The notes beneath the pieces were generated by a model. It worked only from the letters and a program-made list of their open reading frames with translations. It was not told the origin of the DNA and made no database searches. Source: Apibacter raozihei (GTDB taxonomy: Bacteria > Bacteroidota > Bacteroidia > Flavobacteriales > Weeksellaceae). Taken from it: a stretch of DNA of 64,000 nucleotides. This document shows positions 1 through 8,028 of this stretch, in pieces (the stretch's first letter is position 1; each line of letters opens with the position of its first letter). The position numbers and the translations under genes were made by a program. Location of the stretch: positions 682,001 through 746,000 of the forward strand of contig NZ_CP034930.1 in NCBI RefSeq assembly GCF_004014855.1, given 5' to 3'.

Positions 1-549
1 TTTAAAGCAGATCAATGGTTTAAAAGGCTTCAGCTGGTTTCTTCAGCCGCATTTAGCATAGGACACGGAGGGAACGATGCTCAAAAAGTAATGGGTATCA
101 TTGGTGCCGCATTTATTTTTTATGAAGTAAACGTGGTCCATGCCGCTGAATATGTTAATCTGTCTGCGACAGAACGCTTTCAGCATTTTACTGCAGATTA
201 TTGGTGGGTACCCATCAGCAGTTTTATAGCTATCGCTTTAGGAACTATGTCCGGTGGCTGGAAAATTGTTAAAACTATGGGAACTCGTATTACTAAAGTT
301 ACTCCTTTGGAGGGTGTTGCAGCGGAAACTTCCGGAGCTATAACTTTATTTTTAAGTGAACACTTAGGCATCCCGGTAAGTACTACTCACACTATAACCG
401 GCTCTATTATTGGAGTGGGATTGGTAAAAAGAGTTTCAGCAGTTCGCTGGGGAATTACTATAAAGTTATTGTGGGCTTGGGTCTTAACCATTCCAGTAAG
501 TGCTGTATTAGCTATGATAGTATATTGGTTTGTAAGTCTTTTTATGTAA
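1..549 (+). CDS. PiT family inorganic phosphate transporter, C-terminal part
   Basis: The reading frame is open from the first base, so the gene starts upstream of the window and only about 182 C-terminal residues are seen. The family imports phosphate (as metal-phosphate or with H+/Na+) across the inner membrane. The PiT signature GHGGNDAQK is encoded at 61-87 and the second conserved block ending PVSTTHTITGS lies near 370-405. Several hydrophobic segments follow, ending in a membrane span at the C terminus. The stop codon directly abuts the stop codon of the convergent tadA gene with no gap. A methionine at 91 is internal, not a start. The phosphate specificity is inferred from the family; sulfate is a rarer alternative. 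Confidence 0.93.
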   Translation, partial: FKADQWFKRLQLVSSAAFSIGHGGNDAQKVMGIIGAAFIFYEVNVVHAAEYVNLSATERFQHFTADYWWVPISSFIAIALGTMSGGWKIVKTMGTRITKVTPLEGVAAETSGAITLFLSEHLGIPVSTTHTITGSIIGVGLVKRVSAVRWGITIKLLWAWVLTIPVSAVLAMIVYWFVSLFM

Positions 550-984
550 TTACATTCTCTTAGATCTGAAAAAATCCTGTAGTAATTGTGAACATTCATC
601 TTCAAGTATACCGAAAACATATTCTGTCTTAGGATGTAGTTGTATTCCCTGAGAAATAAATCCTCTTTTTTTATCTGAAGCTCCAGTAACTACCCGGCTG
701 ATTTGGGACCAGTATAATGCACCGGCACACATGACACAAGGTTCCAGAGTTACGTATAAAGTACAGCCGTGCAAATATTTTGCTCCCAAATAATTACTTG
801 CCGAAGTTATCGCCTGCATTTCTGCGTGTGCAGTTACATCTGTAAGAATTTCACTTAAATTATGTGTTTTAGCCAGTATTTTATTATTTGCTACAATAAC
901 CGCTCCTACAGGAACTTCATCTTTTTCATAAGCTTCTTTTGCTTGCTGTAAAGCAATTTTCATATAATTCTCATCCGTAAACAT
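550..984 (-). CDS. tadA: tRNA-specific adenosine deaminase TadA
   Basis: Cytidine/deoxycytidylate deaminase fold enzyme of 144 residues that converts A34 to inosine in tRNA-Arg(ACG). The zinc site is complete: HAE at residues 53-55 and PCVMC with Cys83 and Cys86; Glu55 is the proton shuttle. EVPVGAVIV near residue 23 is the usual N-terminal strand. Length is normal for bacterial TadA. It ends head-on with the PiT gene and lies 2 bp downstream of the K+ channel gene on the same strand, so the two may be cotranscribed. Guanine deaminase is the main alternative, but the sequence reads as TadA. Confidence 0.93.
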   Translation of the reverse strand: MFTDENYMKIALQQAKEAYEKDEVPVGAVIVANNKILAKTHNLSEILTDVTAHAEMQAITSASNYLGAKYLHGCTLYVTLEPCVMCAGALYWSQISRVVTGASDKKRGFISQGIQLHPKTEYVFGILEDECSQLLQDFFRSKRM

Positions 985-986
985 CT

Positions 987-1907
987 TTATGATTTTTTCT
1001 CTTGCTTTTTATTAACTTCATCCTCTGCCGGTTCATTTAGTAAGTGTCCGCAACGTTTACAATAAATGGCATCAATTTCATGATTTTCAGCCATACAGTA
1101 GCGACATATCTGCGTATTCATGAGAGAGTTTTTATTCCGTCTGTATTCTACGGAAATTAAACCCGCCGGTACGGAAATAATAGAATAACCTAAAATCATT
1201 ATCCCTGAGGCAATAATTTTCCCTAATATTGTAACAGGCGCAACATCTCCGTACCCAACTGTAGTTAAAGTAACTATTGCCCAATACATAGATTGCGGAA
1301 TGCTTGAAAAGCTTTCCCGATTGTGTCCTCCTTCGATCACATACATTAATGCGCCTAATATCAGGGTGGTAATTAATATAAAATACAGAAACACAAAAAT
1401 TTTCCTTTTACTGTTACGCAAAGAAATAAGAATCATGTTACTTTCGTCTACATAATTTCCTAATTTTAAAACTCTGAAAATTCTTAACAATCTTAAAATA
1501 CGTATAATTGCTAGATAGTGAGATTGTATAAAAATAATGCTAAGGTATGTAGGCACAATGGATAATAAATCTATAATTCCATAAAAGCTAACCACATATT
1601 TTTTAGGATTTTTAACACTAATAAGCCTTAAGGCATATTCAATAGTAAAGGATATTGTCACCCACCAGTCCAGAATATAAAGCCAGAAACCAATTTTGTT
1701 ATTTATCCCTCTTACACTTTCTAACATGATAATCAGTGTACTTAATGTGATAAAAAACAAAAGAAGTACATCAAATATTTTTCCTTTGTATGTGTCTGAT
1801 TCAAAAATAATTTCATGAAGTTCAAATTTCCATTTGGCACTTCCCATTCTTTGTTTTGAATTAGATCCTTCGAAAAAAAATTTTATTCTTTTAAAAAATT
1901 TCATCAC
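987..1907 (-). CDS. Voltage-gated K+ channel with C-terminal zinc ribbon
   Basis: A 306-residue six-span channel subunit. Hydrophobic segments S1-S6 run from about residue 45 to 255. S4 is the Arg-rich stretch around 136-149 (RILRLLRIFRVLKL). The K+ selectivity filter TVGYGD is at 216-221 between S5 and S6. After S6 there is a short four-cysteine module, CxxC at 268/271 and CxxC at 283/286, that looks like a zinc ribbon, followed by a charged tail. Kv-like channels of this size are common in bacteria; the cysteine tail is less usual. Expected to form tetramers in the inner membrane. The gene is followed 2 bp later by tadA. The start chosen gives a Lys/Phe-rich cytoplasmic N terminus. Confidence 0.9.
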   Translation of the reverse strand: MMKFFKRIKFFFEGSNSKQRMGSAKWKFELHEIIFESDTYKGKIFDVLLLFFITLSTLIIMLESVRGINNKIGFWLYILDWWVTISFTIEYALRLISVKNPKKYVVSFYGIIDLLSIVPTYLSIIFIQSHYLAIIRILRLLRIFRVLKLGNYVDESNMILISLRNSKRKIFVFLYFILITTLILGALMYVIEGGHNRESFSSIPQSMYWAIVTLTTVGYGDVAPVTILGKIIASGIMILGYSIISVPAGLISVEYRRNKNSLMNTQICRYCMAENHEIDAIYCKRCGHLLNEPAEDEVNKKQEKKS

Positions 1908-2090
1908 AAATCGGAATTATTATAATCAGTTCTGAATAAATTTATTATTTTTCATATTAAATAATAACAAATATAAAAATAAAATAATGTATACTTGGAA
2001 ATATTCCTTATTTTTGTCTGATTGATGGTGATTTTGCTCATAATTTACATTATTTAGATAAAAACTTAAATACTGTCTAAATAAATTTCA

Positions 2091-2098
2091 TATATTTG
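2091..2098 (+). promoter_or_regulatory. Bacteroidetes -7 box (TATATTTG) before the Lrp/AsnC gene
   Basis: TATATTTG matches the Bacteroidetes consensus TAnnTTTG and sits 46 bp before the start codon at 2145. No good TTG -33 element is visible at the expected spacing. Confidence 0.5.
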
Positions 2099-2144
2099 CA
2101 AAATAAGAACAAATTAATTTAACAAACAATAAATTTACTTCATC

Positions 2145-2621
2145 ATGAAAGAAAAATTTTATATAGACGACACAGACAAACGCATTTTACAGTACTTGTC
2201 TATTAACACAAGAATGCCATTTACAGAAATCGCAAAAAAAATGGATGTTTCTGCAGGTACAATTCACGTAAGAGTTAAAAAAATGGAAGATGCAGGAGTT
2301 ATTAAAGGAACTTCCTTAAACATTGATTATTCCATTTTAGGATATGGTTTTATTGCCTATGTTGGTATATTATTAACCAAATCAAGCAAAACTCAAAGTG
2401 TTCTTGAAAAACTTGCATTAATTCCAAATGTAACAACTGCTAATGTAATTTCAGGAAAGTATAACATTTATTGTAAAATAAACGCTAAAGATGCTGAAGA
2501 TGCTAAAAATGTTATTTACAAAATAGATGATATAGATGACGTTTTAAGAACTGAAAGTATGATTTCTCTTGAAGAGAACATCAACGATCAGAACAGATTA
2601 ATGGACGCTCTATTCAAATAA
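2145..2621 (+). CDS. Lrp/AsnC family transcriptional regulator
   Basis: A 158-residue regulator with an N-terminal winged HTH (about residues 6-52, containing DKRILQYLSINTRMPFTEIAKKM) and a C-terminal RAM/ACT-like ligand-binding domain (about 65-145). Members bind DNA as dimers or octamers and usually sense amino acids. The protein reads very much like the AsnC homologue that is conserved in Flavobacteria. It is followed 4 bp later by a Nudix-derived regulator, so two regulators appear to share one transcript. The ligand and targets cannot be told from sequence. Confidence 0.93.
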   Translation: MKEKFYIDDTDKRILQYLSINTRMPFTEIAKKMDVSAGTIHVRVKKMEDAGVIKGTSLNIDYSILGYGFIAYVGILLTKSSKTQSVLEKLALIPNVTTANVISGKYNIYCKINAKDAEDAKNVIYKIDDIDDVLRTESMISLEENINDQNRLMDALFK

Positions 2622-2625
2622 AATT

Positions 2626-3318
2626 ATGTCACCCGAAGAAAAAGAAATCTATTTTAATGTAGCTATTTCAACCTCTTTGGTTTTATTCGGGTTTGACGGG
2701 GAAAAACTACGTGTTTTACTCAGAAAGAAAAAAAACGACCCTTTTCTTGGAGCAATGCTTCTTCCTGCCATATATGTAAAAGCAGATGAAAGCATTGATT
2801 CCAAGGTTAAGGAGTTGTTATATTCCCACACAAACGAAGAAAAAATATACATTGAACAGCTAAAGGCTTTTGCTAAAGTTTTTAGAAATCCTTTAGGAAG
2901 AGTCATCAATGTTGCCTATTACGGCACTGTCAAACTGGATGAAAAGCTATTAGAGTATTCCAAAAGCAGGAAAGAAGAATGGATTGAATACTCTAAAATT
3001 CCCGATCTGGCTTTCGATCACAACGAAATTATTGAATATGCTAAAGAACGCTTAAAACGAAGGGTTAAAAGAAGACCTATAGGCTTCTATTTATTACCTG
3101 AACACTTTACCATTTCTCAACTTCAGAAATTATATGAAACTGCACTCAACCGGGAAATGGATAAACGAAACTTTAGAAAAAAAATATTCAACTCTCAATT
3201 AATTATAGAAACGGATCTAACTGACAATTCAGGTTCAAGAAAATCTGCCAAATTGTTTAAGTTTGATGAAGAAAAATATGAAAAACTGAGCCTCAAAGGT
3301 TATGATTTTTTATTTTAA
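2626..3318 (+). CDS. NrtR-like Nudix-fold regulator with degenerate Nudix box
   Basis: A 230-residue protein with an N-terminal Nudix fold (about 8-140) and a C-terminal winged-helix part (about 145-230), the plan of NrtR regulators. The phrases IEQLKAFAKVFRNPLGRVINVAYYG (78-100) match the family. The canonical LPGGFV is here LPAIYV (46-51) and the Nudix box GX5EX7REVXEEXGX is not present in residues 46-72, so hydrolysis is unlikely. NrtR-type proteins bind ADP-ribose-like ligands and control NAD or sugar genes. It is probably cotranscribed with the AsnC-type gene 4 bp upstream. The ligand is unknown; SusR-type sugar regulators in this fold are an alternative. Confidence 0.82.
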   Translation: MSPEEKEIYFNVAISTSLVLFGFDGEKLRVLLRKKKNDPFLGAMLLPAIYVKADESIDSKVKELLYSHTNEEKIYIEQLKAFAKVFRNPLGRVINVAYYGTVKLDEKLLEYSKSRKEEWIEYSKIPDLAFDHNEIIEYAKERLKRRVKRRPIGFYLLPEHFTISQLQKLYETALNREMDKRNFRKKIFNSQLIIETDLTDNSGSRKSAKLFKFDEEKYEKLSLKGYDFLF

Positions 3319-3441
3319 AACACTTAGACCTCCTGTTTTTAACTTTTATTGACAATTTATTTTAAAATTTAATGTTCCTGTTTCGATTAAATATTTTTTT
3401 TACCTTTACTTTGCCTAAGGGTAGTAAAATAAAGAATAGTT

Positions 3442-3843
3442 ATGAGCAGTGATGAAGAAATTTTTGGTAAACGTCCAAAAGAATATTTTGAAGTAAAAAA
3501 TAAAAAATCTGTTGGATTTTTATTATCTTCCCTTTACATGGGCTTTATGGGAAGCATACCCATTCTTCTGGGTATATTAGGATTTATGAAAATATATTTC
3601 CCCGGAGCTCCTCAATGGTTTTTTGTTTCAAATATTATTTTTGGTATTTTAATGATCATTGGCTCCTACGGAACCTACAATTTTAAAAAAAACGGAATCT
3701 ATTTATTTACCGTTTCTTTAATTATTGATATTCTTTTTCATCTTTCATTAGGTTTGGAAGAACTGGATGCCATACACGGGTTATATTTCTTTATCGGATT
3801 TGCTTTAGTACCAATTATTCCCCGATGGAAATTTTTTAAATAA
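3442..3843 (+). CDS. Small four-span membrane protein, unknown function
   Basis: A 133-residue protein with a charged N terminus (about 25 residues, rich in Lys and Glu) and four hydrophobic segments at roughly 28-50, 56-78, 84-103 and 110-128. I do not recognise a family. It lies 9 bp upstream of the YfiT-like gene in the same direction and may be cotranscribed with it. A near -7 box (TTACTTTG) lies about 30 bp before the start. Confidence 0.7.
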   Translation: MSSDEEIFGKRPKEYFEVKNKKSVGFLLSSLYMGFMGSIPILLGILGFMKIYFPGAPQWFFVSNIIFGILMIIGSYGTYNFKKNGIYLFTVSLIIDILFHLSLGLEELDAIHGLYFFIGFALVPIIPRWKFFK

Positions 3844-3852
3844 TTTTAATTT

Positions 3853-4389
3853 ATGAACATTGAAAAATTGAAGTATCCGATTGGAAAGTTTAAAAAATCC
3901 CAAAATTTAACAGCTAAAGATCTATCAATATTGATTCAAAAAATGGAATCTTTACCCAAAAGATTGTTAATAGAAGTATCTGACTTGTCAGAAAAACAGT
4001 TAGATACTCCTTATAGAGAGGACGGATGGAGTATACGGCAAGTAATTCATCATCTGGCAGACAGTCATGTGAATTCTTTTATTCGTATTAAGCTGGCTTT
4101 AACAGAAGAATTACCTGCAATCAAGCCTTATAAAGAGGAACTATGGGCTGTACTGGACGACTCATTAAATGCTCCTATTCGACCATCTTTACAAATAATT
4201 GAAGGTGTACATCAAAGATGGGTAATACTACTCAAAAAATTGTCTCCGGCCGAAATGAAAAAGTTTTTCAAACATCCTGACTTTGACGAGCCTGTTAAGA
4301 TCGAAGATGCTATAGAGATGTATTCCTGGCATGGAGAACATCATCTTGCCCATATAACGACATTGAAAAATTTTAAAAACTGGAATTAA
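3853..4389 (+). CDS. YfiT/DinB family bacillithiol transferase
   Basis: A 178-residue DinB-fold metal-dependent S-transferase. The N-terminal LKYPIGKF and the metal ligands His67 (in IHHLADSH), His160 and His164 (in WHGEHHLAH) match Bacillus YfiT, a family annotated as putative bacillithiol-S-transferases that would conjugate toxic electrophiles to bacillithiol. Length is typical. It sits between a small membrane protein (9 bp gap) and trmD (33 bp gap). The bacilliredoxin gene at 7455-7868 supports the presence of bacillithiol in this organism. The enzyme activity is inferred from the family. Confidence 0.88.
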   Translation: MNIEKLKYPIGKFKKSQNLTAKDLSILIQKMESLPKRLLIEVSDLSEKQLDTPYREDGWSIRQVIHHLADSHVNSFIRIKLALTEELPAIKPYKEELWAVLDDSLNAPIRPSLQIIEGVHQRWVILLKKLSPAEMKKFFKHPDFDEPVKIEDAIEMYSWHGEHHLAHITTLKNFKNWN

Positions 4390-4422
4390 TTCACCTGCTA
4401 TTATAAATAAATTAAGAAATTC

Positions 4423-5100
4423 ATGAGAATAGATATCATCAGTGCTGTTCCTGACATACTGAAAAGCCCCTTGCAGGAATCGATTATGAAGAGGGCTCAG
4501 GATAAGAAAGTAGTTGAAATTCACTTTCATAATCTAAGGGATTATGGTAAAGGCAATTATAGACAAATTGACGATACTCAATATGGAGGTGGTGCAGGCA
4601 TGGTGATGATGGTGGAACCTATAGATAAATGTATTTCGCAATTACAATCAGAGAGAGTTTACGATGAAGTTATTTATATGACTCCTGATGGAGATACCTT
4701 AAATCAAAAAACCTGTAATCATTTATCCTTAAAAGAAAATATCATTATTTTATGTGGACATTATAAAGGGGTAGATCAAAGGGTAAGAGATTTATTTGTT
4801 ACCCGTGAAATATCTATAGGTGATTATGTCCTAAGTGGTGGAGAATTGGGAGCCTGTGTCTTAGTTGATGCTATTGTTCGCCTGTTACCTGGTGTTCTTA
4901 ATGATGAAACCTCTGCCCTTTATGATTCTTTTCAGGATAATTTATTAGCACCCCCTGTATATACCAAACCAGAAGAATATAAAGGAATAAAAGTTCCTGA
5001 GATTTTATTAAGTGGTAATTTTCCTAAAATTGAGGAATGGAGACATGAAATGTCCATAAAACATACACAGGAAAAAAGACCTGATTTATTTAATGAATAA
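4423..5100 (+). CDS. trmD: tRNA (guanine37-N1)-methyltransferase TrmD
   Basis: A 225-residue SPOUT methyltransferase that makes m1G37 next to the anticodon using SAM, preventing +1 frameshifts. The start [11 protein letters not shown], the YGGGAGMVM loop (about residues 52-60), the [10 protein letters not shown] motif and the trefoil-knot block [14 protein letters not shown] are all intact. Unusually for those who know E. coli, it is not beside rpsP, rimM and rplS. It precedes a DUF2480 gene by 17 bp, a neighbourhood that suggests cotranscription. Confidence 0.97.
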   Translation: MRIDIISAVPDILKSPLQESIMKRAQDKKVVEIHFHNLRDYGKGNYRQIDDTQYGGGAGMVMMVEPIDKCISQLQSERVYDEVIYMTPDGDTLNQKTCNHLSLKENIIILCGHYKGVDQRVRDLFVTREISIGDYVLSGGELGACVLVDAIVRLLPGVLNDETSALYDSFQDNLLAPPVYTKPEEYKGIKVPEILLSGNFPKIEEWRHEMSIKHTQEKRPDLFNE

Positions 5101-5117
5101 CTCTAAAAAAGTGACGA

Positions 5118-5633
5118 ATGGATGAAATTATAAATAAAGTAGAAAAAAGCGGTTTAATTACTTTTGATTTAGAAGATTATTATCCTAAAGAATCCCGGCA
5201 TGTATTTGATTTAAAAATCTATTTATATGAAGAATTAATTTTAAGAGAAAAAGATTTTCGAAAATCTTTAAATGAACTTGATTGGACCCAATATCAGAAT
5301 TCCTATGTAGCTGTACATTGCTCTTCAGATGCTATTGTTCCCTCATGGGCATATTTACTTGTGGCCAGTTATTTAACCGGATATGCTAAAATGATTTCTT
5401 TTGGTACCTTACAAGATCTGGAAAGGGATATATATACCGAAATTATTCAAAGTATAAATGCAAATGATTATATAGATAAGAAAGTAATTGTAAAAGGTTG
5501 TTCAAATAAGCCTGTCCCTCAAAATGCATATTTACAAATCATTCAAAAACTAAAGCCTGTAGTTTCTTCTCTTATGTTTGGCGAGGCCTGTAGTACAGTT
5601 CCTATATATAAAAAGAAGAAAACTGAATCCTAA
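5118..5633 (+). CDS. DUF2480 family protein
   Basis: A 171-residue cytoplasmic protein of a family found almost only in Bacteroidota (DUF2480). Features seen are the N-terminal ...KSGLITFDLEDYYP segment, the central AVHCSSDAIVPSWAYLL block and the C-terminal CSNKPVPQNAYLQI and FGEACSTVPIYKKKK blocks, all typical. Function is unknown; in Flavobacteria these proteins often lie near SUF iron-sulfur genes, and two conserved Cys residues would fit a metal or thiol role, but that is inference. The stop codon touches the stop of the convergent rsmE gene. Confidence 0.85.
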   Translation: MDEIINKVEKSGLITFDLEDYYPKESRHVFDLKIYLYEELILREKDFRKSLNELDWTQYQNSYVAVHCSSDAIVPSWAYLLVASYLTGYAKMISFGTLQDLERDIYTEIIQSINANDYIDKKVIVKGCSNKPVPQNAYLQIIQKLKPVVSSLMFGEACSTVPIYKKKKTES

Positions 5634-6347
5634 TTAAGTTTGAGTTTTTGAAATTTGAGAATAATAATGGGCGCCAGCAATAAATATACCGGCTGTTTCC
5701 GTCCTGAGCCTATTTTCTCCTAAGCTTACTCCTCCTACGCCAGATTCGTATAAATCAGATATCTCTTTTTTTGAAAAGTCTCCTTCTGGACCTATCATAA
5801 AAGTAATTGCATCAGATATACCTAGAGCTTCATGTATTGGGCTTTTTTCATATTCTTTATAACAATGGGCTACCCATATTTTACCGTTAGATTCTGTATG
5901 AACGAAATCTTTAAACGCTGTCAACGGATTCAATATTGGAAAAAAACGCTGCAAAGATTGTTTACAAGCACTTTCTAATTGTTTCTCTAATCTCTCTAGT
6001 TTAAGTGTTTTTCTTTCCGAATTAGCACATAGTAACGGCGTAATTTCTGAAACTCCCAACTCAACTGCTTTTTCTAAAAAAAATTCAAACCGATCAATAT
6101 TTTTAGTGGGAGCTATAGCTATGTGTAAATTAGTTTTAGACTTTTCTGTATCCGGATAAATTTCAATAATTTCAACTTCAGCTTTTTTTCCTGAAATTAT
6201 CAAAGTTCCTTTCGCTAATTTACCTGCTCCATCTGTAACATAAATTTCCTCTCCACTACTCATTCGAAGGACTTTAACTATATGATGAGCTTCATCTTCT
6301 CTAATCTCAACATTATCTTTAAAAATACTACCTATAAACAACTTCAT
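5634..6347 (-). CDS. rsmE: 16S rRNA (uracil1498-N3)-methyltransferase RsmE
   Basis: A 237-residue enzyme that methylates U1498 of 16S rRNA in the 30S subunit. It has an N-terminal PUA-like domain (HHIVKVLRMSSGEEI, around residue 20-35) and a C-terminal SPOUT knot with MIGPEGDFSKKEI and LGENRLRTETA near residues 180-220. Length is normal. A -7 box lies upstream at 6374-6381. No terminator fits between it and the convergent DUF2480 gene, which ends at the next base. Confidence 0.95.
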   Translation of the reverse strand: MKLFIGSIFKDNVEIREDEAHHIVKVLRMSSGEEIYVTDGAGKLAKGTLIISGKKAEVEIIEIYPDTEKSKTNLHIAIAPTKNIDRFEFFLEKAVELGVSEITPLLCANSERKTLKLERLEKQLESACKQSLQRFFPILNPLTAFKDFVHTESNGKIWVAHCYKEYEKSPIHEALGISDAITFMIGPEGDFSKKEISDLYESGVGGVSLGENRLRTETAGIFIAGAHYYSQISKTQT

Positions 6348-6373
6348 TAAAACTATAATTTACTATTGGTTAA

Positions 6374-6381
6374 CAAAGATA
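6374..6381 (-). promoter_or_regulatory. -7 box (TATCTTTG) of rsmE
   Basis: On the minus strand this reads TATCTTTG, a match to TAnnTTTG, 27 bp before the rsmE start. It sits just beyond the terminator of the upstream gene, which fits an independent promoter. Confidence 0.5.
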
Positions 6382-6417
6382 AATAGAAATATGAAATTTT
6401 TTTATGTGTCAAAAATA

Positions 6418-6448
6418 AAAATAGCTCTTAAATTTTAAGAGCTATTTT
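6418..6448 (-). terminator. Terminator after the PepSY-like gene
   Basis: A 14-bp perfect inverted repeat (arms 6418-6431 and 6435-6448, AAAATAGCTCTTAA and its complement) lies 35 bp past the stop of the minus-strand gene at 6484. A/T-rich arms supply U-runs in either direction. Confidence 0.75.
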
Positions 6449-6483
6449 ACCAGTATACTTAATTATTATCATGAACGCTTAAC

Positions 6484-6945
6484 CTACTGCTTCATAACAT
6501 TACCTTTTGTATCAAAGTATATATTTCTGTGCCGTATGTTCCCATAATGATTATTAAATACAATACCTACGTCATAGGTAGTAACTCCACGCTCCACTTT
6601 CTTTTTAGTTCCAAGAATGGTTGCATTAGGATAGTTAGTTTTAATATAATCCTTTGCAAATGAAGGAGTATCTTTTATATGTAATTCTTCTTTAGAAGAG
6701 ATAAGCTTGCCATTAGACTCTAATTCTAATTCAACTTCTCTACCCTCTACTTCAAATTCTACTTTGTAATAATAAAAAGTATTGTCTTTATCTTTATATT
6801 TCCATTCTTTATCTACAGCGTTAGGATAATTTTTAGTTACGTAATCCTTTACTGCTTTTGGAACCTGACTTTCATCGATGTCTTTAGCTAACAAAACTAA
6901 AGAAAACATCAAAAAGCTTAATAAGCTAAATACTATTTTTTTCAT
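6484..6945 (-). CDS. Exported PepSY-like (DUF2874) protein
   Basis: A 153-residue secreted protein with a Sec signal peptide (about residues 1-20, cleavage near LLAKD). The mature part holds two similar halves, each with a VPKAVKDYVTKNYPNA-type helix followed by charged beta strands (near residues 28-65 and 92-150), the pattern of PepSY-like/DUF2874 beta-lactamase-inhibitor-like proteins of Bacteroidota. Such proteins are small periplasmic domains of unknown role, probably inhibitory or binding. It has its own -7 box (TAATTTTG, 6981-6988) and terminator, so it is likely monocistronic. Confidence 0.8.
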   Translation of the reverse strand: MKKIVFSLLSFLMFSLVLLAKDIDESQVPKAVKDYVTKNYPNAVDKEWKYKDKDNTFYYYKVEFEVEGREVELELESNGKLISSKEELHIKDTPSFAKDYIKTNYPNATILGTKKKVERGVTTYDVGIVFNNHYGNIRHRNIYFDTKGNVMKQ

Positions 6946-6980
6946 AACTCTACGATTTTAAATTTTTCTTATTATAATGA

Positions 6981-6988
6981 CAAAATTA
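6981..6988 (-). promoter_or_regulatory. -7 box (TAATTTTG) of the PepSY-like gene
   Basis: The minus strand reads TAATTTTG, matching TAnnTTTG, 36 bp before the start codon at 6945. No clear -33 element. Confidence 0.4.
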
Positions 6989-7066
6989 ATATTCAATTCT
7001 GAAGCTATTCTGTAGCGAATAATGCATCTTAAAAAATTTACTTTTAAATTTAATATAATAAAAAAA

Positions 7067-7087
7067 GGCAAGTTAAATTTACTTGCC
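7067..7087 (-). terminator. Terminator after the DUF59 gene
   Basis: GGCAAGT and ACTTGCC form a 7-bp stem with a 7-nt loop; the plus-strand A-run at 7061-7066 gives a U-run on the minus-strand transcript. It lies 31 bp past the stop at 7118. Confidence 0.75.
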
Positions 7088-7117
7088 CTATATTAAAACT
7101 TTTAAATTAGTAATTGT

Positions 7118-7444
7118 TTATAGCAACCCTAACTCAAATTTAGCTTCTTCACTCATCATGTCTTTATCCCATGTAGGTTCAAAGGTTATTTTAACCTCTG
7201 CTTTAGTAATTTCATCAATTGATTCAATTTTTTCTTCAACCTCTAATGGCAAAGTTTCTGCAACCGGACAATTGGGAGTTGTTAAAGTCATTAAAATCTC
7301 AGCTTTACCCTCCGTACTTATTTGTACATCATAAATTAAGCCTAACTCATAAATATCAACAGGAATTTCCGGGTCGTAAACAGTTTTTAACTTTTCAACT
7401 ATTTTTTCTGCTAATGCCTGTATTTGTTCTTCTGTTAGAGACAT
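7118..7444 (-). CDS. DUF59/MIP18 family Fe-S cluster assembly protein (SufT-like)
   Basis: A 108-residue MIP18-fold protein that helps mature iron-sulfur proteins. It shows the family core: KTVYDPEIPVDIYELGLIYDV (about residues 20-40), LMTLTTPNCPVAETLP with its conserved Cys, and a C-terminal VKITFEPTWDKDMMSEEAK. The start codon is ten bp from the stop of the bacilliredoxin gene, so the two form an operon. In many Flavobacteria both lie at the end of a sufBCDS cluster; no suf genes are seen here, so the pair stands alone in this window. Confidence 0.9.
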   Translation of the reverse strand: MSLTEEQIQALAEKIVEKLKTVYDPEIPVDIYELGLIYDVQISTEGKAEILMTLTTPNCPVAETLPLEVEEKIESIDEITKAEVKITFEPTWDKDMMSEEAKFELGLL

Positions 7445-7454
7445 AATGTATTAA

Positions 7455-7868
7455 TTAACAATATTCTTCAAAAGCGTGTTGTAAATTCTCAGCTATCATT
7501 TCAGCAGAATGTCCTTCAATATGGTGTCTTTCTAAAAAATGAACAAGTTCACCATCTTTAAACAGTGCTATAGATGGGGAAGAAGGAGGAAACGGAACTA
7601 AATGCTCTCTAGCTGTTTTAACAGCATCTACATCAAACCCTGCAAAAGTAGTAACTAGATGATCCGGTTTTTTTCCAGAGCCTTCTACAGATAATACTAC
7701 ACCTGGACGTGCAGCACCAGCGGCGCATCCACAAACAGAATTAATGATTAGCAAAGTGGTTCCTGATTGTTTTAATGCGTTTGAAACTTTTTCTGCTGTA
7801 TTTAAGTCTTCAAATCCTTTATTTGTTAATTGTGCCTTCATCGGCAATACCATTTCTTCTGGGTACAT
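7455..7868 (-). CDS. BrxA/BrxB family bacilliredoxin
   Basis: A 137-residue thioredoxin-like protein that removes bacillithiol from S-bacillithiolated proteins. The active site is the characteristic CGC at residues 46-48 within NSVCGCAAGAARPG, a motif specific to this family and not found in ordinary thioredoxins. The C terminus FLERHHIEGHSAEMIAENLQHAFEEYC is also typical and carries a further Cys at the end. It is the first gene of a two-gene unit with the DUF59 protein. Its presence, with the YfiT homologue, implies bacillithiol synthesis elsewhere on the chromosome. Confidence 0.93.
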   Translation of the reverse strand: MYPEEMVLPMKAQLTNKGFEDLNTAEKVSNALKQSGTTLLIINSVCGCAAGAARPGVVLSVEGSGKKPDHLVTTFAGFDVDAVKTAREHLVPFPPSSPSIALFKDGELVHFLERHHIEGHSAEMIAENLQHAFEEYC

Positions 7869-7910
7869 AATCTCCTATTGTTTTATATATTTATACAAAA
7901 ATAATTATTG

Positions 7911-7942
7911 TTTGTCATTCATACAAATACTCTATATCTTTG
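7911..7942 (+). promoter_or_regulatory. Promoter of rnpA (TTTG, 20 bp, TATCTTTG)
   Basis: TTTG at 7911-7914 and TATCTTTG at 7935-7942 are 20 bp apart, within the range of Bacteroidetes promoters. Transcription would start near 7949, giving a leader of about 80 nt to the start at 8029. Confidence 0.55.
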
Positions 7943-8028
7943 ACAAACTATAATGCTTTACTTAAGCTCAAAAATAATACTGATAATTATTTTTTTAATC
8001 AATATTCGTTATAGTATTATTAGTTTTT

